Positions 46,140 through 56,400 of a DNA stretch of 64,000 bases are shown one piece after another. Within the stretch, counting starts at the first letter, position 1; every line of letters starts with the position of its first letter. Location: contig NZ_JABBPE010000015.1 in assembly GCF_012927455.1 (NCBI RefSeq), positions 496,001 to 560,000 of the forward strand. Direction: 5' to 3'. The notes below the pieces were generated by a model. It worked only from the letters and a program-made list of their open reading frames with translations. It was not told the origin of the DNA and ran no database searches. Both the position numbers and the translations under genes were made by a program. This DNA is from Polaromonas sp. (GTDB taxonomy: Bacteria > Pseudomonadota > Gammaproteobacteria > Burkholderiales > Burkholderiaceae_C).

Positions 46140-47264
46140 CTAATCGACGGTGCGGCGCGCCGCCACCCAGGCCTGGAACTCGGTGTCTTCAAAGCGGTAG
46201 GCGCCGTGGTCAACCCTGGCCATCAGCTGCAGTTTCGGACCTGTCAGACGCCGCAATGAACCGCGCGGCACGGTGGCCGCGACGTCTTCATCATTGAGCA
46301 ATTCCTTGAGCTGCTTCAAGGTGGCAGCGCCAAAAAGGTCTTGTACACCGCGCGCCGCAAGCAGCAACACCGCGCGGTCCGGGCGGTACAGTTCCTTCCA
46401 GATCCTGGCGTAGCCCGTGTCGTCGTTGACCCGCGCCTGGGTGTAGCGCAGCGCCTCGGCCGCGCCCTGCTGCTGGTACATCAGATAGCGTTCGATGTAC
46501 CAGCGGAAGAATTCGGGCGTTTCCTTCAGGGCGGTAAACGCCTGCTGGGCTTCGTCAAGGCCCAGCGGCTGCTTGGCGGCCGTGGCTACCTGGCTGACCA
46601 TGGCCGCGACGAATTTGCTGCCAAGCAGCGGGAATGGCTCCAGCGGCGCCCAGTTGTAAAACGGTGCGGCAGACCTGGAAAACATCTGACGCAGTGCTGC
46701 TTCCGACGAGCCGGCAAACAGCACCTTGATGCCAGCCTTGCGAATGTCCAGCCCGGCCCGCAGGGAGTGCGCGACGCCGCTGTGTTCGGGAGCTGCCAGC
46801 ACTTGCGCCTCGTCGATGAGCAGCAGCAACTTTCTGCTGGATTTGTCGCTTGCCTGGAGCGCGGCCTGGATCGCCGGTACCGCCAGTTTTTCCTTCTCGG
46901 CCAGGCTCACTTCAAGCGCTGCTTCTATCCCCAGGGGCAGCTTGCCGCCGCCCTTGAGTTTGCTGATTGGCCGGCTGATATCTTCCCAGAATTTGTCCAG
47001 GCCCTTGGCTTGCGTAGCCTGCAAGATAGCCGTGGCCAGCGCCTGCCCAGGGTGATCGGTGTCGTCCCACAGGTTGGTATAGGCGGCGAGGTAGCCGCTG
47101 CTAATGGCCGCAGGCACCAGGTCGTGCTTGAGGAATTCGCTCTTCCCCATGCGACGACGCGCAAACAGTCCCCGAGCAGAGGTCAGGCCGAGGTCGAAAC
47201 CTTGCAGATAGGCCTGCGCCAGCTCGGGTCGAGGAAAATGCCAGGGGTCGGTGAACTTGCTCAT
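46140..47264 (-). CDS. AAA/STAND-like ATPase, single gene
   Basis: 374 residues. P-loop variant GLFARRRMGKSEFL near 32-45 and Walker B LLLLIDEAQVL near 150, then sensor-like FAGSSEAALRQMF: the layout of 'archaeal ATPase'/ORC-like STAND proteins. The C-terminal ~70 residues (GSLRRLTGPKLQLMARVDHG) look like a winged helix. The upstream operator (47287-47322) suggests autoregulation. Function unknown. Confidence 0.7.
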   Translation of the reverse strand: MSKFTDPWHFPRPELAQAYLQGFDLGLTSARGLFARRRMGKSEFLKHDLVPAAISSGYLAAYTNLWDDTDHPGQALATAILQATQAKGLDKFWEDISRPISKLKGGGKLPLGIEAALEVSLAEKEKLAVPAIQAALQASDKSSRKLLLLIDEAQVLAAPEHSGVAHSLRAGLDIRKAGIKVLFAGSSEAALRQMFSRSAAPFYNWAPLEPFPLLGSKFVAAMVSQVATAAKQPLGLDEAQQAFTALKETPEFFRWYIERYLMYQQQGAAEALRYTQARVNDDTGYARIWKELYRPDRAVLLLAARGVQDLFGAATLKQLKELLNDEDVAATVPRGSLRRLTGPKLQLMARVDHGAYRFEDTEFQAWVAARRTVD

Positions 47265-47286
47265 TTTCCAAATTTTACCGAACCTA

Positions 47287-47322
47287 TGGAAATTTCCAAA
47301 ATGATGAATGTTTTTGGAAATT
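47287..47322. promoter_or_regulatory. Palindromic operator of the ATPase gene
   Basis: A perfect 11-bp inverted repeat, AATTTCCAAAA (47291-47301) and TTTTGGAAATT (47312-47322), with 10-nt spacer, overlaps a 12-bp palindrome TGGAAATTTCCA (47287-47298). A further TTTCCAAATTT lies across the start codon. Probable repressor site. Confidence 0.65.
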
Positions 47323-47390
47323 GAGGTGGCGTGTCAAGGGCCAAGCACAGAGATTTCATCCCTGTCCACGAACTGTGAAAAGCTAAATTT

Positions 47391-47440
47391 GCTATTATAT
47401 AGATAGCTAGTTACGCCCGTATTCATTGGGCTAGAGGCCA
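47391..47440 (+). repeat. Dispersed family repeat (copy 2)
   Basis: GCTATTATATAGATAGC, then TAGTTACGCCCGTATTCATT GGGCTAGAGGCC; located between the ATPase operator and the end of the acyl-CoA synthetase gene. Confidence 0.75.
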
Positions 47441-47461
47441 ATACAACCCTCAAACCGAAGG

Positions 47462-50137
47462 TCAACGCAACTGCAGCTTCATCGCCATGGTGTCCTGCCC
47501 GGGCCCGACCGATACCTCGAAGCCGGCAGCGCGTGCCAGCGACGCCATGCCGGTGTTTTCGCGCAGGCATTGCCCCACGACTTCGGCGGTGCCGCGCTCG
47601 CGCAGGTAGCGCGTCAGCTTGTCCAGCAGAAGCCGGCCCAAACCCTTGCCCTGCCAGCCAGACGCCACCTGAATGGCAAATTCCGCCCGCAAGTTGTCGG
47701 GGTCGCATACGGCACGTACCTCGGCCGCCATGATCTGCTCGCCAGACGCCTGCGGCGCCAGCGCAATGAAGGTCATCTCGCGCTCATAGTCAATCTGGCT
47801 GTAACGCGCCAGCTCGGAGTGCGGCACTTCGCGGCGCGACATGAAAAAACGCAGCCGCATGTCGGCCGGCGCCGCCTTGGCATAAAAGGCCATCAGGCGC
47901 TGGCCATCTTCCGGACGGATCGGGCGCAGCAACAGCTCGTGGCCAGCCAGCTGAACGCGCTCCTCCAACGCCGCCGGATAGGGGCGAATGGCGAGCCGGC
48001 CAGCCTCTTCTTGCGCCACCGGCCGCAGCCTGACCCGGGCATCTAGCGCCAGCACGCCCTGCGCGTCAACCAGCAGCGGGTTGATGTCAAGCTCGGCCAG
48101 CCAGGGCAGTTCACAGGCCATTTGTGACACCTTCAGCAGCGTGGCCAGCAGTGCCTTTTCGTCCGCCGGCGGACGGCCGCGGTAGCCGGCCAGCAGGGGC
48201 GCGAGCCGGCTCCTGTCGATCAGGTCGTGCGCCAAAGAGGCATTGAGCGGCGGCAGCGCCACCGCATGGTTCTTGTGCAGTTCGACGGTAATACCGCCTT
48301 CGCCGAGCAGCAGCACCGGGCCAAAGACGGCGTCGGTGGCGATGCCAACGATCAGCTCTTGGGCGCCGGGACGCTGCACCATGGCCTGCACGGTAAAACC
48401 CTGCACCTCCGCCTGCGGCTGCAGGCGCGCCAACTGCTGACGCATCTTCCCGGCAGCAAGCTGGAGCGCCTCGGCTGACGCCAAGCCGAGCGCCACACCG
48501 CCCACATCTGACTTGTGGATGACTTGGGGCGAGACGATCTTCAGGGCCACCGGATAGCCGATTTGCCCGGCCGCGCGCAGCGCTTCTGCTTCGTCGCGCA
48601 CCCGCACCGTGACCACCGTGGCGATGCCGTAGGCACGCAGCAGCGCCTGAGCCTGCGCGTCATCGAGCCATTCGCGACCCGCCAGGCGCGCCTCTTCAAG
48701 CAGCGCCTGGGCACCCTGCCGATCTGGCGTGAAATCTTCCAGTGTGGCGCCAGCCAGCTGTTGCAAGGCGTCCTGATTGCGCGCATAGCTGACCAGCTGC
48801 AGCCAGGCCGCAGCCGCGCGTTCGGGCGTGCGGTAACTGGCGATGCCCGCTGCGGCGCTGGCCTGGCGCGCAGCAGCCACAACCGCCCCGCCCAGCCAGC
48901 AGGTCAGCACCGTCTTGGCCGAGTCATGAATCAGCGGCAGGCAGGCCGCCGCAATCTCGCCAGCCGCAACGATGGCTGTGGGCGCATGCATGAACAGCAC
49001 GCCATCGACTTCAGGCGCCGCCAGCAGCAGCCGCAGCGCATCCTGGTAGCGGGCCACTGGCGCGTCGCCAATGATGTCCACCGGATTGCCGCGCGACCAG
49101 GTGGCCGGCAGACATTGGTCTAGCGCTTTCAGCGTGTCCGCGCCAAGCTCGGCCAGCTTGCCGCCGCCCAGGGCCAGCGCGTCGGCCGCCAGCACGCCGG
49201 CGCCGCCGCCGTTGGTGAGCACCGCCAGCCGCTCACCGCTTCGTGGCCGCACATGGGCCAGTGTTTCGGCGGCGTCAAACAGCGCTTCCAGGGTGTCGAC
49301 GCGCAGCATGCCAGCGCGCCGCACGGCGGCGTCGAAGACGACGTCAGATCCGGCCAGGGCGCCGGTATGAGAAGCGGCGGCCTTGGCGCCTTCGGGAGCC
49401 CGCCCGGCCTTGACCAAAATGACGGGTTTGTTGCGTGCCGCTGCGCGCGCGGCCGACATGAATTTGCGGGCGGCCTTCACCGACTCCATGTACATCAGGA
49501 TGGCCCGGGTGCCGGGATCGCTGCCCAGGTAGTCCAGCACGTCGCCGAAATCCACGTCAGAGCTGTCGCCCAGCGAAATGAAATGCGAAAACCCGATGCC
49601 TTCGCTATTGGCCCAGTCCAGCATGGCCGTGGCCAGCGCGCCCGATTGCGTCACGAAAGCCAGCTTGCCAGGCAAGGCGCTACCCGGCGCAAAGCTGGCG
49701 TTAAGGGCGGCACCGGGGACCAGTAGACCGATGCAGTTCGGCCCGAGAATACGCAGCAGATGCGGCCGGGCGGCCGCGAGCATAGCCTGCTCTAGCGTCA
49801 TACCGTCCTCGCGCACCGCTTGCTTCAGGCCCGCAGACAACACGATGGCGGCCTTGCATCCTTTGCGGCCCAGCGCAGTGACCACTTCGGGGACCGAAGC
49901 CGCCGGCGTGCAGATCACCGCCAGATCCGGCACGCCGGGCAGCGACGCGACATCCAGCCAGGCCTGCTGGCCCGCCACCTTCCGGTGGTGCTTGTTGACC
50001 GGCCACAGCGGGCCTTTGAACCCTGCCAGCTGCAGATTGCGCAGCACGATGGCGCCCAGACTGCCCGGGCGGTCGGAAACGCCAATGACGGCCACTGAGG
50101 CGGGGGCAAACAGGGCTTCGAGGTTGCGTACGCTCAT
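47462..50137 (-). CDS. ADP-forming acyl-CoA synthetase fused to GNAT (Pat/PatZ-like protein acetyltransferase)
   Basis: 891 residues from ATG 50137 (MSVRNLEALFAP). CoA-binding domain (VAVIGVSDRPGSLG), succinyl-CoA ligase-like domains, ATP-grasp part (GYPVALKIVSPQVIHKSDVGGV near 540), and a C-terminal GNAT domain from ~725 (RPIRPEDGQRLMAFY ... GWQGKGLGRLLL). Proteins of this layout acetylate lysines, notably in acetyl-CoA synthetase. The ligase part may be catalytic or only regulatory; a conserved His is not checked. Confidence 0.9.
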   Translation of the reverse strand: MSVRNLEALFAPASVAVIGVSDRPGSLGAIVLRNLQLAGFKGPLWPVNKHHRKVAGQQAWLDVASLPGVPDLAVICTPAASVPEVVTALGRKGCKAAIVLSAGLKQAVREDGMTLEQAMLAAARPHLLRILGPNCIGLLVPGAALNASFAPGSALPGKLAFVTQSGALATAMLDWANSEGIGFSHFISLGDSSDVDFGDVLDYLGSDPGTRAILMYMESVKAARKFMSAARAAARNKPVILVKAGRAPEGAKAAASHTGALAGSDVVFDAAVRRAGMLRVDTLEALFDAAETLAHVRPRSGERLAVLTNGGGAGVLAADALALGGGKLAELGADTLKALDQCLPATWSRGNPVDIIGDAPVARYQDALRLLLAAPEVDGVLFMHAPTAIVAAGEIAAACLPLIHDSAKTVLTCWLGGAVVAAARQASAAAGIASYRTPERAAAAWLQLVSYARNQDALQQLAGATLEDFTPDRQGAQALLEEARLAGREWLDDAQAQALLRAYGIATVVTVRVRDEAEALRAAGQIGYPVALKIVSPQVIHKSDVGGVALGLASAEALQLAAGKMRQQLARLQPQAEVQGFTVQAMVQRPGAQELIVGIATDAVFGPVLLLGEGGITVELHKNHAVALPPLNASLAHDLIDRSRLAPLLAGYRGRPPADEKALLATLLKVSQMACELPWLAELDINPLLVDAQGVLALDARVRLRPVAQEEAGRLAIRPYPAALEERVQLAGHELLLRPIRPEDGQRLMAFYAKAAPADMRLRFFMSRREVPHSELARYSQIDYEREMTFIALAPQASGEQIMAAEVRAVCDPDNLRAEFAIQVASGWQGKGLGRLLLDKLTRYLRERGTAEVVGQCLRENTGMASLARAAGFEVSVGPGQDTMAMKLQLR

Positions 50138-50524
50138 GTCAATCCTTGTAAAGGTTGTTACATCCATGCGCCTGCAAGCGGCTTGGAAACGTCCGCAATC
50201 AGCTTACCGGGTCCACCGGCCGCACCGGTTGCGTCATATCAAACACAGCCGGCCCCGGAGGATAAAACCATGTTATCTGACCATCGCCTTTCAGCCCGCC
50301 GGACTGCTGGCGATTCAGCGCTAGTTGCTGCGCATCGACAAGCAAGGCGCAGGTTACCTGTGGCCAACAGCTTTTTTCCCGGCCAACGGCGCACTGAGCT
50401 CTCCCCTCCCCGGTCTGCAGGTCGGTAAGTTGGCGGGGCAGCGGGTTGACATAAATCAACATCCTGCACTTGTGTCTTCCTTATCCTGAAAGCGTTCGCA
50501 GGACTCATCAGAAAAGGCACTCTC
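50138..50524. other. Intergenic region before phaB
   Basis: 387 bp. A 52-codon frame (50270-50428) has an excellent GGAGG site 7 nt before its ATG but an Arg-rich product without family likeness; it may be a leader or chance. The region should hold the divergent promoters of the synthetase gene and phaB. Confidence 0.4.
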
Positions 50525-50620
50525 ATGAAAACCGAGACCATGACCCACCCTCAGTTCTTGGCCGTGCAACGCACCCCCGGTGCTGCTGCGGCAGCAACTA
50601 ACTTCTTCGCGGAGCGTTGA
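50525..50620 (+). CDS. Possible 31-residue ORF coupled to phaB
   Basis: MKTETMTHPQFLAV... ending AERstop, with AAAGG 8 nt upstream and its stop 2 nt before the phaB ATG. The sequence has an Ala run and no known family. Could be a leader that couples translation to phaB, or a remnant. Confidence 0.35.
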   Translation: MKTETMTHPQFLAVQRTPGAAAAATNFFAER

Positions 50621-50622
50621 CC

Positions 50623-51342
50623 ATGCGCGCCGCACTGGTTACCGGGGGTACCGCCGGCATAGGCGCGGCCACTGCGGAAGCGCTGCAGGCGGCCGGCTAC
50701 CGCGTTGCCGCCAACTACGGGGGCAACCAGCAAGTTGCCGAGGCGTTCACTGCGCGCACAGGAATTCTGGCTTTTCAGTGGAATGTGGCCGACCTGGCGG
50801 CGTGCGAAGCAGGTGTCGCACGCGTGCAGGCGGCGCTTGGCCCGATCGACGTGCTGGTCAATAACGCAGGCATCACGCGCGACGCCGTGCTGCACAAGAT
50901 GACGGCCGGGCAGTGGAAAGAGGTGCTGGACGTTAACCTGGGCGGCTGCTTCAACATGTGCCGGGTGGTGATAGAGGGCATGCGGGAACGCCGCTTTGGC
51001 CGTGTGATCAATATGAGTTCGGTTAATGGCTTGTCCGGTCAGGCGGGGCAGACCAACTACGCCGCATCCAAGGCCGGGCTGATTGGTTTCACCAAAGCGC
51101 TGGCACTCGAAGGTGCCTCCCGCAACATCACAGCCAATGCCATCGCGCCGGGCTACACAGACACCGCCATGGTCAGCGCGGTGCGGCCGGAGGTGCTCGA
51201 TCAGATACTGAAGGCCGTGCCGTCCGGTCGCCTGGCCAGGCCCGCGGAGATTGCCCGCTGCGTCGTTTTTCTTGCCTCCGACGAAGCCGGTTTCATCACC
51301 GGCATCACTTTGTCGATCAACGGCGGCAAGTATCTGGCCTAG
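50623..51342 (+). CDS. phaB: Acetoacetyl-CoA reductase (SDR)
   Basis: 239 residues from ATG 50623 with GGAGCG 6-7 nt upstream. Cofactor motif TGGTAGIG, NNAGITRD, catalytic Ser-Tyr-Lys in MSSVNGLSGQAGQTNYAASKAG, and the C-terminal SINGGKYLA. The NYGGN pattern after the second strand is typical of NADPH-using PhaB rather than FabG. Makes (R)-3-hydroxybutyryl-CoA for PHB. Confidence 0.85.
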   Translation: MRAALVTGGTAGIGAATAEALQAAGYRVAANYGGNQQVAEAFTARTGILAFQWNVADLAACEAGVARVQAALGPIDVLVNNAGITRDAVLHKMTAGQWKEVLDVNLGGCFNMCRVVIEGMRERRFGRVINMSSVNGLSGQAGQTNYAASKAGLIGFTKALALEGASRNITANAIAPGYTDTAMVSAVRPEVLDQILKAVPSGRLARPAEIARCVVFLASDEAGFITGITLSINGGKYLA

Positions 51343-51490
51343 GCAGCACATGGGCATTTTCCCGGCGTGCGCGATACGTGCGGCAACAGACGGGAATCAA
51401 TCTGAGTGGCCCCTCCCCGGCAAGACGATTACTTGTAGGACGGCAGAGCGGATTGTCAAAACGCCTCCTGCGCGTGGGCAAACTGGTGGG

Positions 51491-52423
51491 ATGCAAAAAA
51501 TCCCGAGTGCCATTTTGAAACACTGCCTGACTGCTGTCGTAACTTTGGCAGCCGTCATCGCCAGTTCTGGCATTGCACTGGCCCAGACGCCTGCCACCAC
51601 CGCCAAGGATTCAAACGCAACCGCGCTGCTGCTCAAGCACGCGGCGCTGGCTGGGCAGTTGGCAAAAAACCCGTATCGCCGGCCGCTGGTTCTGGAGTCC
51701 TCGGAAAGCGCCAGCACGGTCAGCGGCGACGCCTATGCCGTGCTGGATTCGCCATTCGGCACCGTCAGCGCCACCTTCAAAAGCCCGAATCGATGGTGTG
51801 AAGTACTGATTCTGCATATCAACACCAAGTATTGCCGGGCCAGTGCTGGCGCCAACCCCAACACGCTGAAAGTGAACATCGGCAAAAAAACGGCGCAACC
51901 GCTCATCGACGCCTTTTCACTCGAATTTGCCTTCCGGCAGGCCGCAGCTTCACCGGACTACATGGCAGCGCAGCTTAATGCCGAAAAGGGGCCGCTGGGC
52001 ACCAGCAACTACCGCATGGAACTGAGCGCAGTGCCTTTGCAAGAAGGCAAGACCTTCATGCATTTGCGCTATTCCTACAGCTACAGCGTGACCAGTCGCC
52101 TGGCTATGCAGGGCTATCTTGCGACGCTGGGCCGAGGCAAAGTAGGTTTTACCGCCATCGGGACGACTCAGCCACCCGCTTATGTGGGTGGCGTGCGCGG
52201 CGCCGTCGAGCGCAACACCATGCGCTACTACCTGGCAATAGAGGCCTATCTGGCGTCGCTTGGCCGTCCTCCTGTACAACAGCTGGACGCACGGCTGGGA
52301 TACTGGTTCGATGCCACCGAGGAATATTCCGAACAGCTGCACGAGGTTAATCGCGACGCCTACCTCACCATGAAGAAAGACGAATACCGGCGTCAGCAGG
52401 CCCCGGCTGTAGCCCCAGTATGA
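51491..52423 (+). CDS. Conserved exported protein, unknown
   Basis: 310 residues from ATG 51491. Signal peptide (LTAVVTLAAVIASSGIALA, cut after AQ near 32). The mature part is beta-rich with repeated Tyr (MHLRYSYSYSVTSRLAMQGYLA) and a C-terminal helix. No family I can name; likely periplasmic. Confidence 0.7.
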   Translation: MQKIPSAILKHCLTAVVTLAAVIASSGIALAQTPATTAKDSNATALLLKHAALAGQLAKNPYRRPLVLESSESASTVSGDAYAVLDSPFGTVSATFKSPNRWCEVLILHINTKYCRASAGANPNTLKVNIGKKTAQPLIDAFSLEFAFRQAAASPDYMAAQLNAEKGPLGTSNYRMELSAVPLQEGKTFMHLRYSYSYSVTSRLAMQGYLATLGRGKVGFTAIGTTQPPAYVGGVRGAVERNTMRYYLAIEAYLASLGRPPVQQLDARLGYWFDATEEYSEQLHEVNRDAYLTMKKDEYRRQQAPAVAPV

Positions 52424-52448
52424 CTGTCCGCGCACATGGCTGGACTGG

Positions 52449-52628
52449 CTAGACCGACTGCGGCGGAGAAATGGTTCCGGGCTCGCGCACAGGCGCGGTG
52501 GGTTCGGTCGGTGTCGGGTCGTCTATTTCTGGCGGTGAGCCTGGTTCGGGCGGCACGACCGGCGTCGGAATTTCTATGGGGATATAGGTGCCTGGAGTGG
52601 GTTGCGGAACGGAGCCATTGGCGTACAT
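52449..52628 (-). CDS. Small proline-rich protein
   Basis: 59 residues (MYANGSVPQPTPGTYIPIEI ... PPQSV), nearly a third Pro, with AAGGA 8 nt before the ATG. Codon use is normal for the genome. No family recognised. It lies before a DUF883-like gene and a response regulator in the same direction. Confidence 0.6.
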   Translation of the reverse strand: MYANGSVPQPTPGTYIPIEIPTPVVPPEPGSPPEIDDPTPTEPTAPVREPGTISPPQSV

Positions 52629-52674
52629 CTGAATTGTCCTTGAAGAGTAGTGCGATCGACACAGCGTTATAGCG

Positions 52675-53025
52675 CTAGCTTGGTCGTGTCCATCCGCGCG
52701 AAATGGCTTGCTTGCGCAATCTGGAGCGCAACAGCATGGCTGCCAGCGCGCCCATTGCGGCAGCCATCAAGGCTGATTGGCACGGGTTGGTGGCGACGTA
52801 CTGGCCGACATTTTTTTTGTAAGAGGATGGGGCCGGGTAAGGCACTGGTGCATGACTATCCGGGCTAGCGGTCGTCGTCGGAAAAATGTCGCCGCCTGGC
52901 GCAGCTGCCTCAACGAGTACCGCGTCTTCTGCCGATTGCAGAACCTCGTCATTCAGTTGCCGGAAGCCTTGCGCATCGGCCGTAGCAGTGGGTGAATAAG
53001 ACGAGTGAAAAGAAGAAGACGGCAT
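52675..53025 (-). CDS. DUF883/ElaB-like membrane-anchored protein
   Basis: 116 residues from ATG 53025 (AAGGAG 8 nt upstream). An N-terminal helical part, then YVATNPCQSALMAAAMGALAAMLLR, the 'ENPW.. + one membrane helix + RR' tail of ElaB/YqjD/DUF883 proteins that bind ribosomes at the inner membrane in stationary phase. Confidence 0.65.
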   Translation of the reverse strand: MPSSSFHSSYSPTATADAQGFRQLNDEVLQSAEDAVLVEAAAPGGDIFPTTTASPDSHAPVPYPAPSSYKKNVGQYVATNPCQSALMAAAMGALAAMLLRSRLRKQAISRGWTRPS

Positions 53026-53060
53026 AGCAACACTCCTTGAAGTTTGAACTGCCCGGCAGG

Positions 53061-53477
53061 TCAAGCCTGCTGACGCCCGATTTCCTGATTGCCCGCAGAG
53101 TCCATGATTTGACTTTGAGCGACGCAGTAAGCCAGCAAGTTTTCTATCTCTGTTGATTTGTCGAAAACCGCGTCTACGCCCAGTTGGGCACAGCGCACCC
53201 GCATTTCGCGCGTCGCGTAGTTGGTGAAAACCACCATCTTTTGCAGGGCGCCGCGCCTGCGGCAGGCTTCCAGAATCCGTAGACCGCTGCCCTTTTTTAA
53301 AAACAGATCGACGATGGCCAAGTCCCATTGGCCGTCATGCCCGTTAAGCCAGGCAGCGCCCTCCTCTTCGCAATCAGCCATCCCTACGGTTTGCACTGGA
53401 GCAAGCTCTTCCAGCGTGCAGATCAGGTTTTCGCGGATGGTTGCATTGTCTTCCACTACAAAGGTTCTCATCTTCAT
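53061..53477 (-). CDS. Single-domain response regulator
   Basis: 138 residues from ATG 53477 (GGGA 7 nt upstream). Receiver fold: VVEDNATIREN at the start, phospho-acceptor Asp in LAIVDLFLKKGSG near 54, Thr in VVFTNYA, Lys in VFDKSTE. No output domain. No sensor kinase gene is adjacent. Confidence 0.85.
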   Translation of the reverse strand: MKMRTFVVEDNATIRENLICTLEELAPVQTVGMADCEEEGAAWLNGHDGQWDLAIVDLFLKKGSGLRILEACRRRGALQKMVVFTNYATREMRVRCAQLGVDAVFDKSTEIENLLAYCVAQSQIMDSAGNQEIGRQQA

Positions 53478-53969
53478 GACGTTATCCCAATGCTTGTATG
53501 CAGTCCGCGTAGGTAATTCATTTTCAAAATTTAATTTATCGCGCGCAGCGGGGGTGCGGGAAGTAACAGCGTGCATATGTAGGATAAAGCCCTGCCAGAC
53601 GCAGCGTAGTAGGGTGCTCATGATTTTTAGTGGCGCCAGGCAGTGTGGCTTTTCTGGCGTCAGACGACGCAAAAATGTCTTGCCGCTTTCCATGCGGTCA
53701 GCATTGTCTTACGCGATGTGCAGACGGCCCTTACAGCCAAATCCGGCATCGGGCTACCGGATTTGAACGGTAAGCCAGTAAGGTTGAACGATTGGCGATT
53801 TCGCCGCCCCGCGTAGAAGCGTTTTAAGAACCTGCGGCGATGACGGCGTTTCTTGCGCGAGACGCCCCGCGATTTGCTTGCGTGAATTCGGCGAACTCCC
53901 CTTGACTACCGAACCTGGCGAGAGCGGACCTTCTTTTTTTTATCTGCAAAAGGCAACCAAGGAATTTCA
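53478..53969. other. Intergenic region between response regulator and katE
   Basis: 492 bp between divergent genes, with an AT-rich stretch at 53519-53541. No gene-like frame. Likely both promoters; katE has AAGGA 7 nt before its ATG. Confidence 0.5.
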
Positions 53970-56144
53970 ATGCCACCGAACAAGCGCAAAGCCGGCCTCA
54001 CCCAACCCCTCCCCGACACCAAGCAGAGCCAGCTTGAGTCTTTTACGGCCGGAAGCGCCAATATGTTGACCACCAACCAGGGGCTGCAGCTTCCGGACAA
54101 CCACAACTCCCTGAAGGCGGGCGTGCGCGGCCCCACCCTGCTGGAAGACTTCATCCTGCGCGAAAAAATTACCCACTTTGACCACGAGCGCATCCCCGAG
54201 CGCGTCGTGCATGCCCGGGGTTCTGGCGCGCACGGTATTTTCAAGGTGCACAAGCCCATGGTGCAATACACCAGCGCGGCTTTTTTGCAGGACCCGGACC
54301 TTGAGACGCCGGTGTTCGTGCGGTTTTCTACCGTAGCCGGCTCCAAGGGTTCGGCGGACACGGTGCGTGACGTGCGCGGCTTTGCCGTCAAGTTCTACAC
54401 CCAGGAGGGCAACTACGACCTGGTGGGCAACAACATTCCGGTGTTCTTCATCCAGGACGCCATCAAATTTCCGGACCTGATTCATGCCGTCAAGCCCGAG
54501 CCGCACCATGAAATGCCGCAAGCGGCCAGCGCGCACGACACATTTTGGGATTTTGCCTCGCTGATGCCGGAGTCCACCCACATGCTGATGTGGGCGATGT
54601 CTGACCGCGCCGTGCCCCGCAGCCTGCGCATGATGGAGGGATTCGGGATTCACGCTTTTCGTTTTGTCAACGCGCGGGGCGATTCCCATTTCGTCAAGTT
54701 CCACTGGAAACCGAAATTGGGTGTGCACGGGCTGGCGTGGGACGAGGCGCAAAAAATCGCCGGCAAGGATTCCGACTTTCACCGGCGCGACTTGTGGGAA
54801 GCCATCGAAAACGGCGATTTCCCAGAATGGAACCTGGGCGTTCAGATCGTCGACGAGGGCAAGGAAGACGAGCTGGGCTTTGACATTCTGGACCCGACCA
54901 AGCTAATTCCCGAAGCACAGGTGCCGGTGCAGATCATTGGCACGATGGTGCTTAACCGCAACCCCGACAACTTCTTTGCCGAAACCGAACAGGTGGCATT
55001 TCACCCCGGCCATCTGGTGCCGGGCATTGATTTTTCCAACGATCCGCTGCTGCAGGGGCGGCTATTCTCTTATACCGACACCCAGCTGTCGCGCCTGGGC
55101 GGCGCCAATTTTCACGAAATACCGATCAACCGCGGCGTCTGCCCCATGCACAATTTTCAGCGCGACGGCCTGCACCGCCAGACCATCAACAAGGGGCGAG
55201 TGGCCTACGAGCCCAATACCTTGGGCAATGGCTTGCAGGGTACCGAGTTTCGGGTCGACGGCGGGACGCAAGGCTTTCAGTCCTACCCGGAGCAGTTGGA
55301 CTCACCCAAAATTCGCCGCCGCAGCCCGTCGTTTGACGATCACTTTTCCCAGGCCACGCTGTTCTGGAACAGCCAGAGCGTTGCCGAAAAAGACCATATC
55401 GTGGCGGCCTTCCGGTTCGAGCTGTCCAAAGTCGACGTGCCCGAGATTCGGCAGCGCATGGTGGACAACCTTGCCCATGTGGATCTGAAACTGGCAACGC
55501 GGGTTGCCGCTCCGCTGGGCATCAAGTCCCCTGACCCCAAAGCAGCCGCCGGGCGCCTCGGCTTTCGCGATCACCGCATCAGCAACAAGGTAAACGAAGA
55601 CCCGGCGCTAAGCATGCTGGGTCGGGCCGGGGCCAGCGTGAAGACTCGCAAAATCGCCATGTTGGTGGCCGACGGCGTGGAGGCGGCCAGTCTCAGGCGC
55701 CTGCAGCAGGACTTGGCCGACGCCGGCGCCATATGCAAACTCGTCGCACCGCACCTGGGCAGCGTCAGCACCGCCAGTGGCAGGCAACTGGCGGTCGACT
55801 TTACCTTTACCAATACGGCGTCGGTCATGTTTGATGCCGTGCTGATCCCGGGCGGCAGCCAGAGTGCAGCCGCTTTGAGCGCCATGGGCGAAGCCGTCCA
55901 CTTTGTGCTGGAAGCTTACAAACACTGCAAAACCATCTGCGCGCTGAACGACGGTGTGCAGCTGCTCAGCACCCTGGGCTTTAACCTGGACAAAAACCCG
56001 GACGTGATCGCAGTGCCGACGGCCGGCGTCATCATGGCCGATGCCCGCAAGGTTGCTGATGGACAGGTATCGCAGGACTTCATAGCCGCCATCGCCCTGC
56101 ACCGCCACTGGGACCGGCTCAACATCGACGCCGTCCCGGCTTGA
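53970..56144 (+). CDS. katE: Catalase HPII (large-subunit, KatE type)
   Basis: 724 residues. Active-site His in [12 protein letters not shown] near 80, Asn in [11 protein letters not shown], heme Tyr in [14 protein letters not shown] near 365, then a C-terminal flavodoxin/GATase-like domain from ~565 ([15 protein letters not shown]). Breaks down H2O2. Large KatE enzymes are usually stationary-phase induced. Confidence 0.96.
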   Translation: MPPNKRKAGLTQPLPDTKQSQLESFTAGSANMLTTNQGLQLPDNHNSLKAGVRGPTLLEDFILREKITHFDHERIPERVVHARGSGAHGIFKVHKPMVQYTSAAFLQDPDLETPVFVRFSTVAGSKGSADTVRDVRGFAVKFYTQEGNYDLVGNNIPVFFIQDAIKFPDLIHAVKPEPHHEMPQAASAHDTFWDFASLMPESTHMLMWAMSDRAVPRSLRMMEGFGIHAFRFVNARGDSHFVKFHWKPKLGVHGLAWDEAQKIAGKDSDFHRRDLWEAIENGDFPEWNLGVQIVDEGKEDELGFDILDPTKLIPEAQVPVQIIGTMVLNRNPDNFFAETEQVAFHPGHLVPGIDFSNDPLLQGRLFSYTDTQLSRLGGANFHEIPINRGVCPMHNFQRDGLHRQTINKGRVAYEPNTLGNGLQGTEFRVDGGTQGFQSYPEQLDSPKIRRRSPSFDDHFSQATLFWNSQSVAEKDHIVAAFRFELSKVDVPEIRQRMVDNLAHVDLKLATRVAAPLGIKSPDPKAAAGRLGFRDHRISNKVNEDPALSMLGRAGASVKTRKIAMLVADGVEAASLRRLQQDLADAGAICKLVAPHLGSVSTASGRQLAVDFTFTNTASVMFDAVLIPGGSQSAAALSAMGEAVHFVLEAYKHCKTICALNDGVQLLSTLGFNLDKNPDVIAVPTAGVIMADARKVADGQVSQDFIAAIALHRHWDRLNIDAVPA

Positions 56145-56400
56145 GTCCAAAGCGCGCAACTTGTCGCGCCGCAGCAGGTACACCTGTCCCGCGCCAGGCG
56201 AGACAACTGTGCTCGCAGCGGCATAAGCGTCGGTTAGGTATTGCATTGCAGTCGGACATTACGCAGGCGAAAAACCAGCAGTAGCGACCGCTTTTATGTG
56301 AGTGGCTGCTATTTTTTTCAGGCTTCACAAGGACGGCACAGGCCTTGCTTTTTTTACCTTTGCTAAGCGCCATTGGCGCCAACATCAAGGGAGAAACAGC

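Noticed and set aside
46341..47324. 327-codon plus-strand frame opposite the ATPase gene
   Set aside because: Antisense shadow; the minus frame has Walker A and B motifs.
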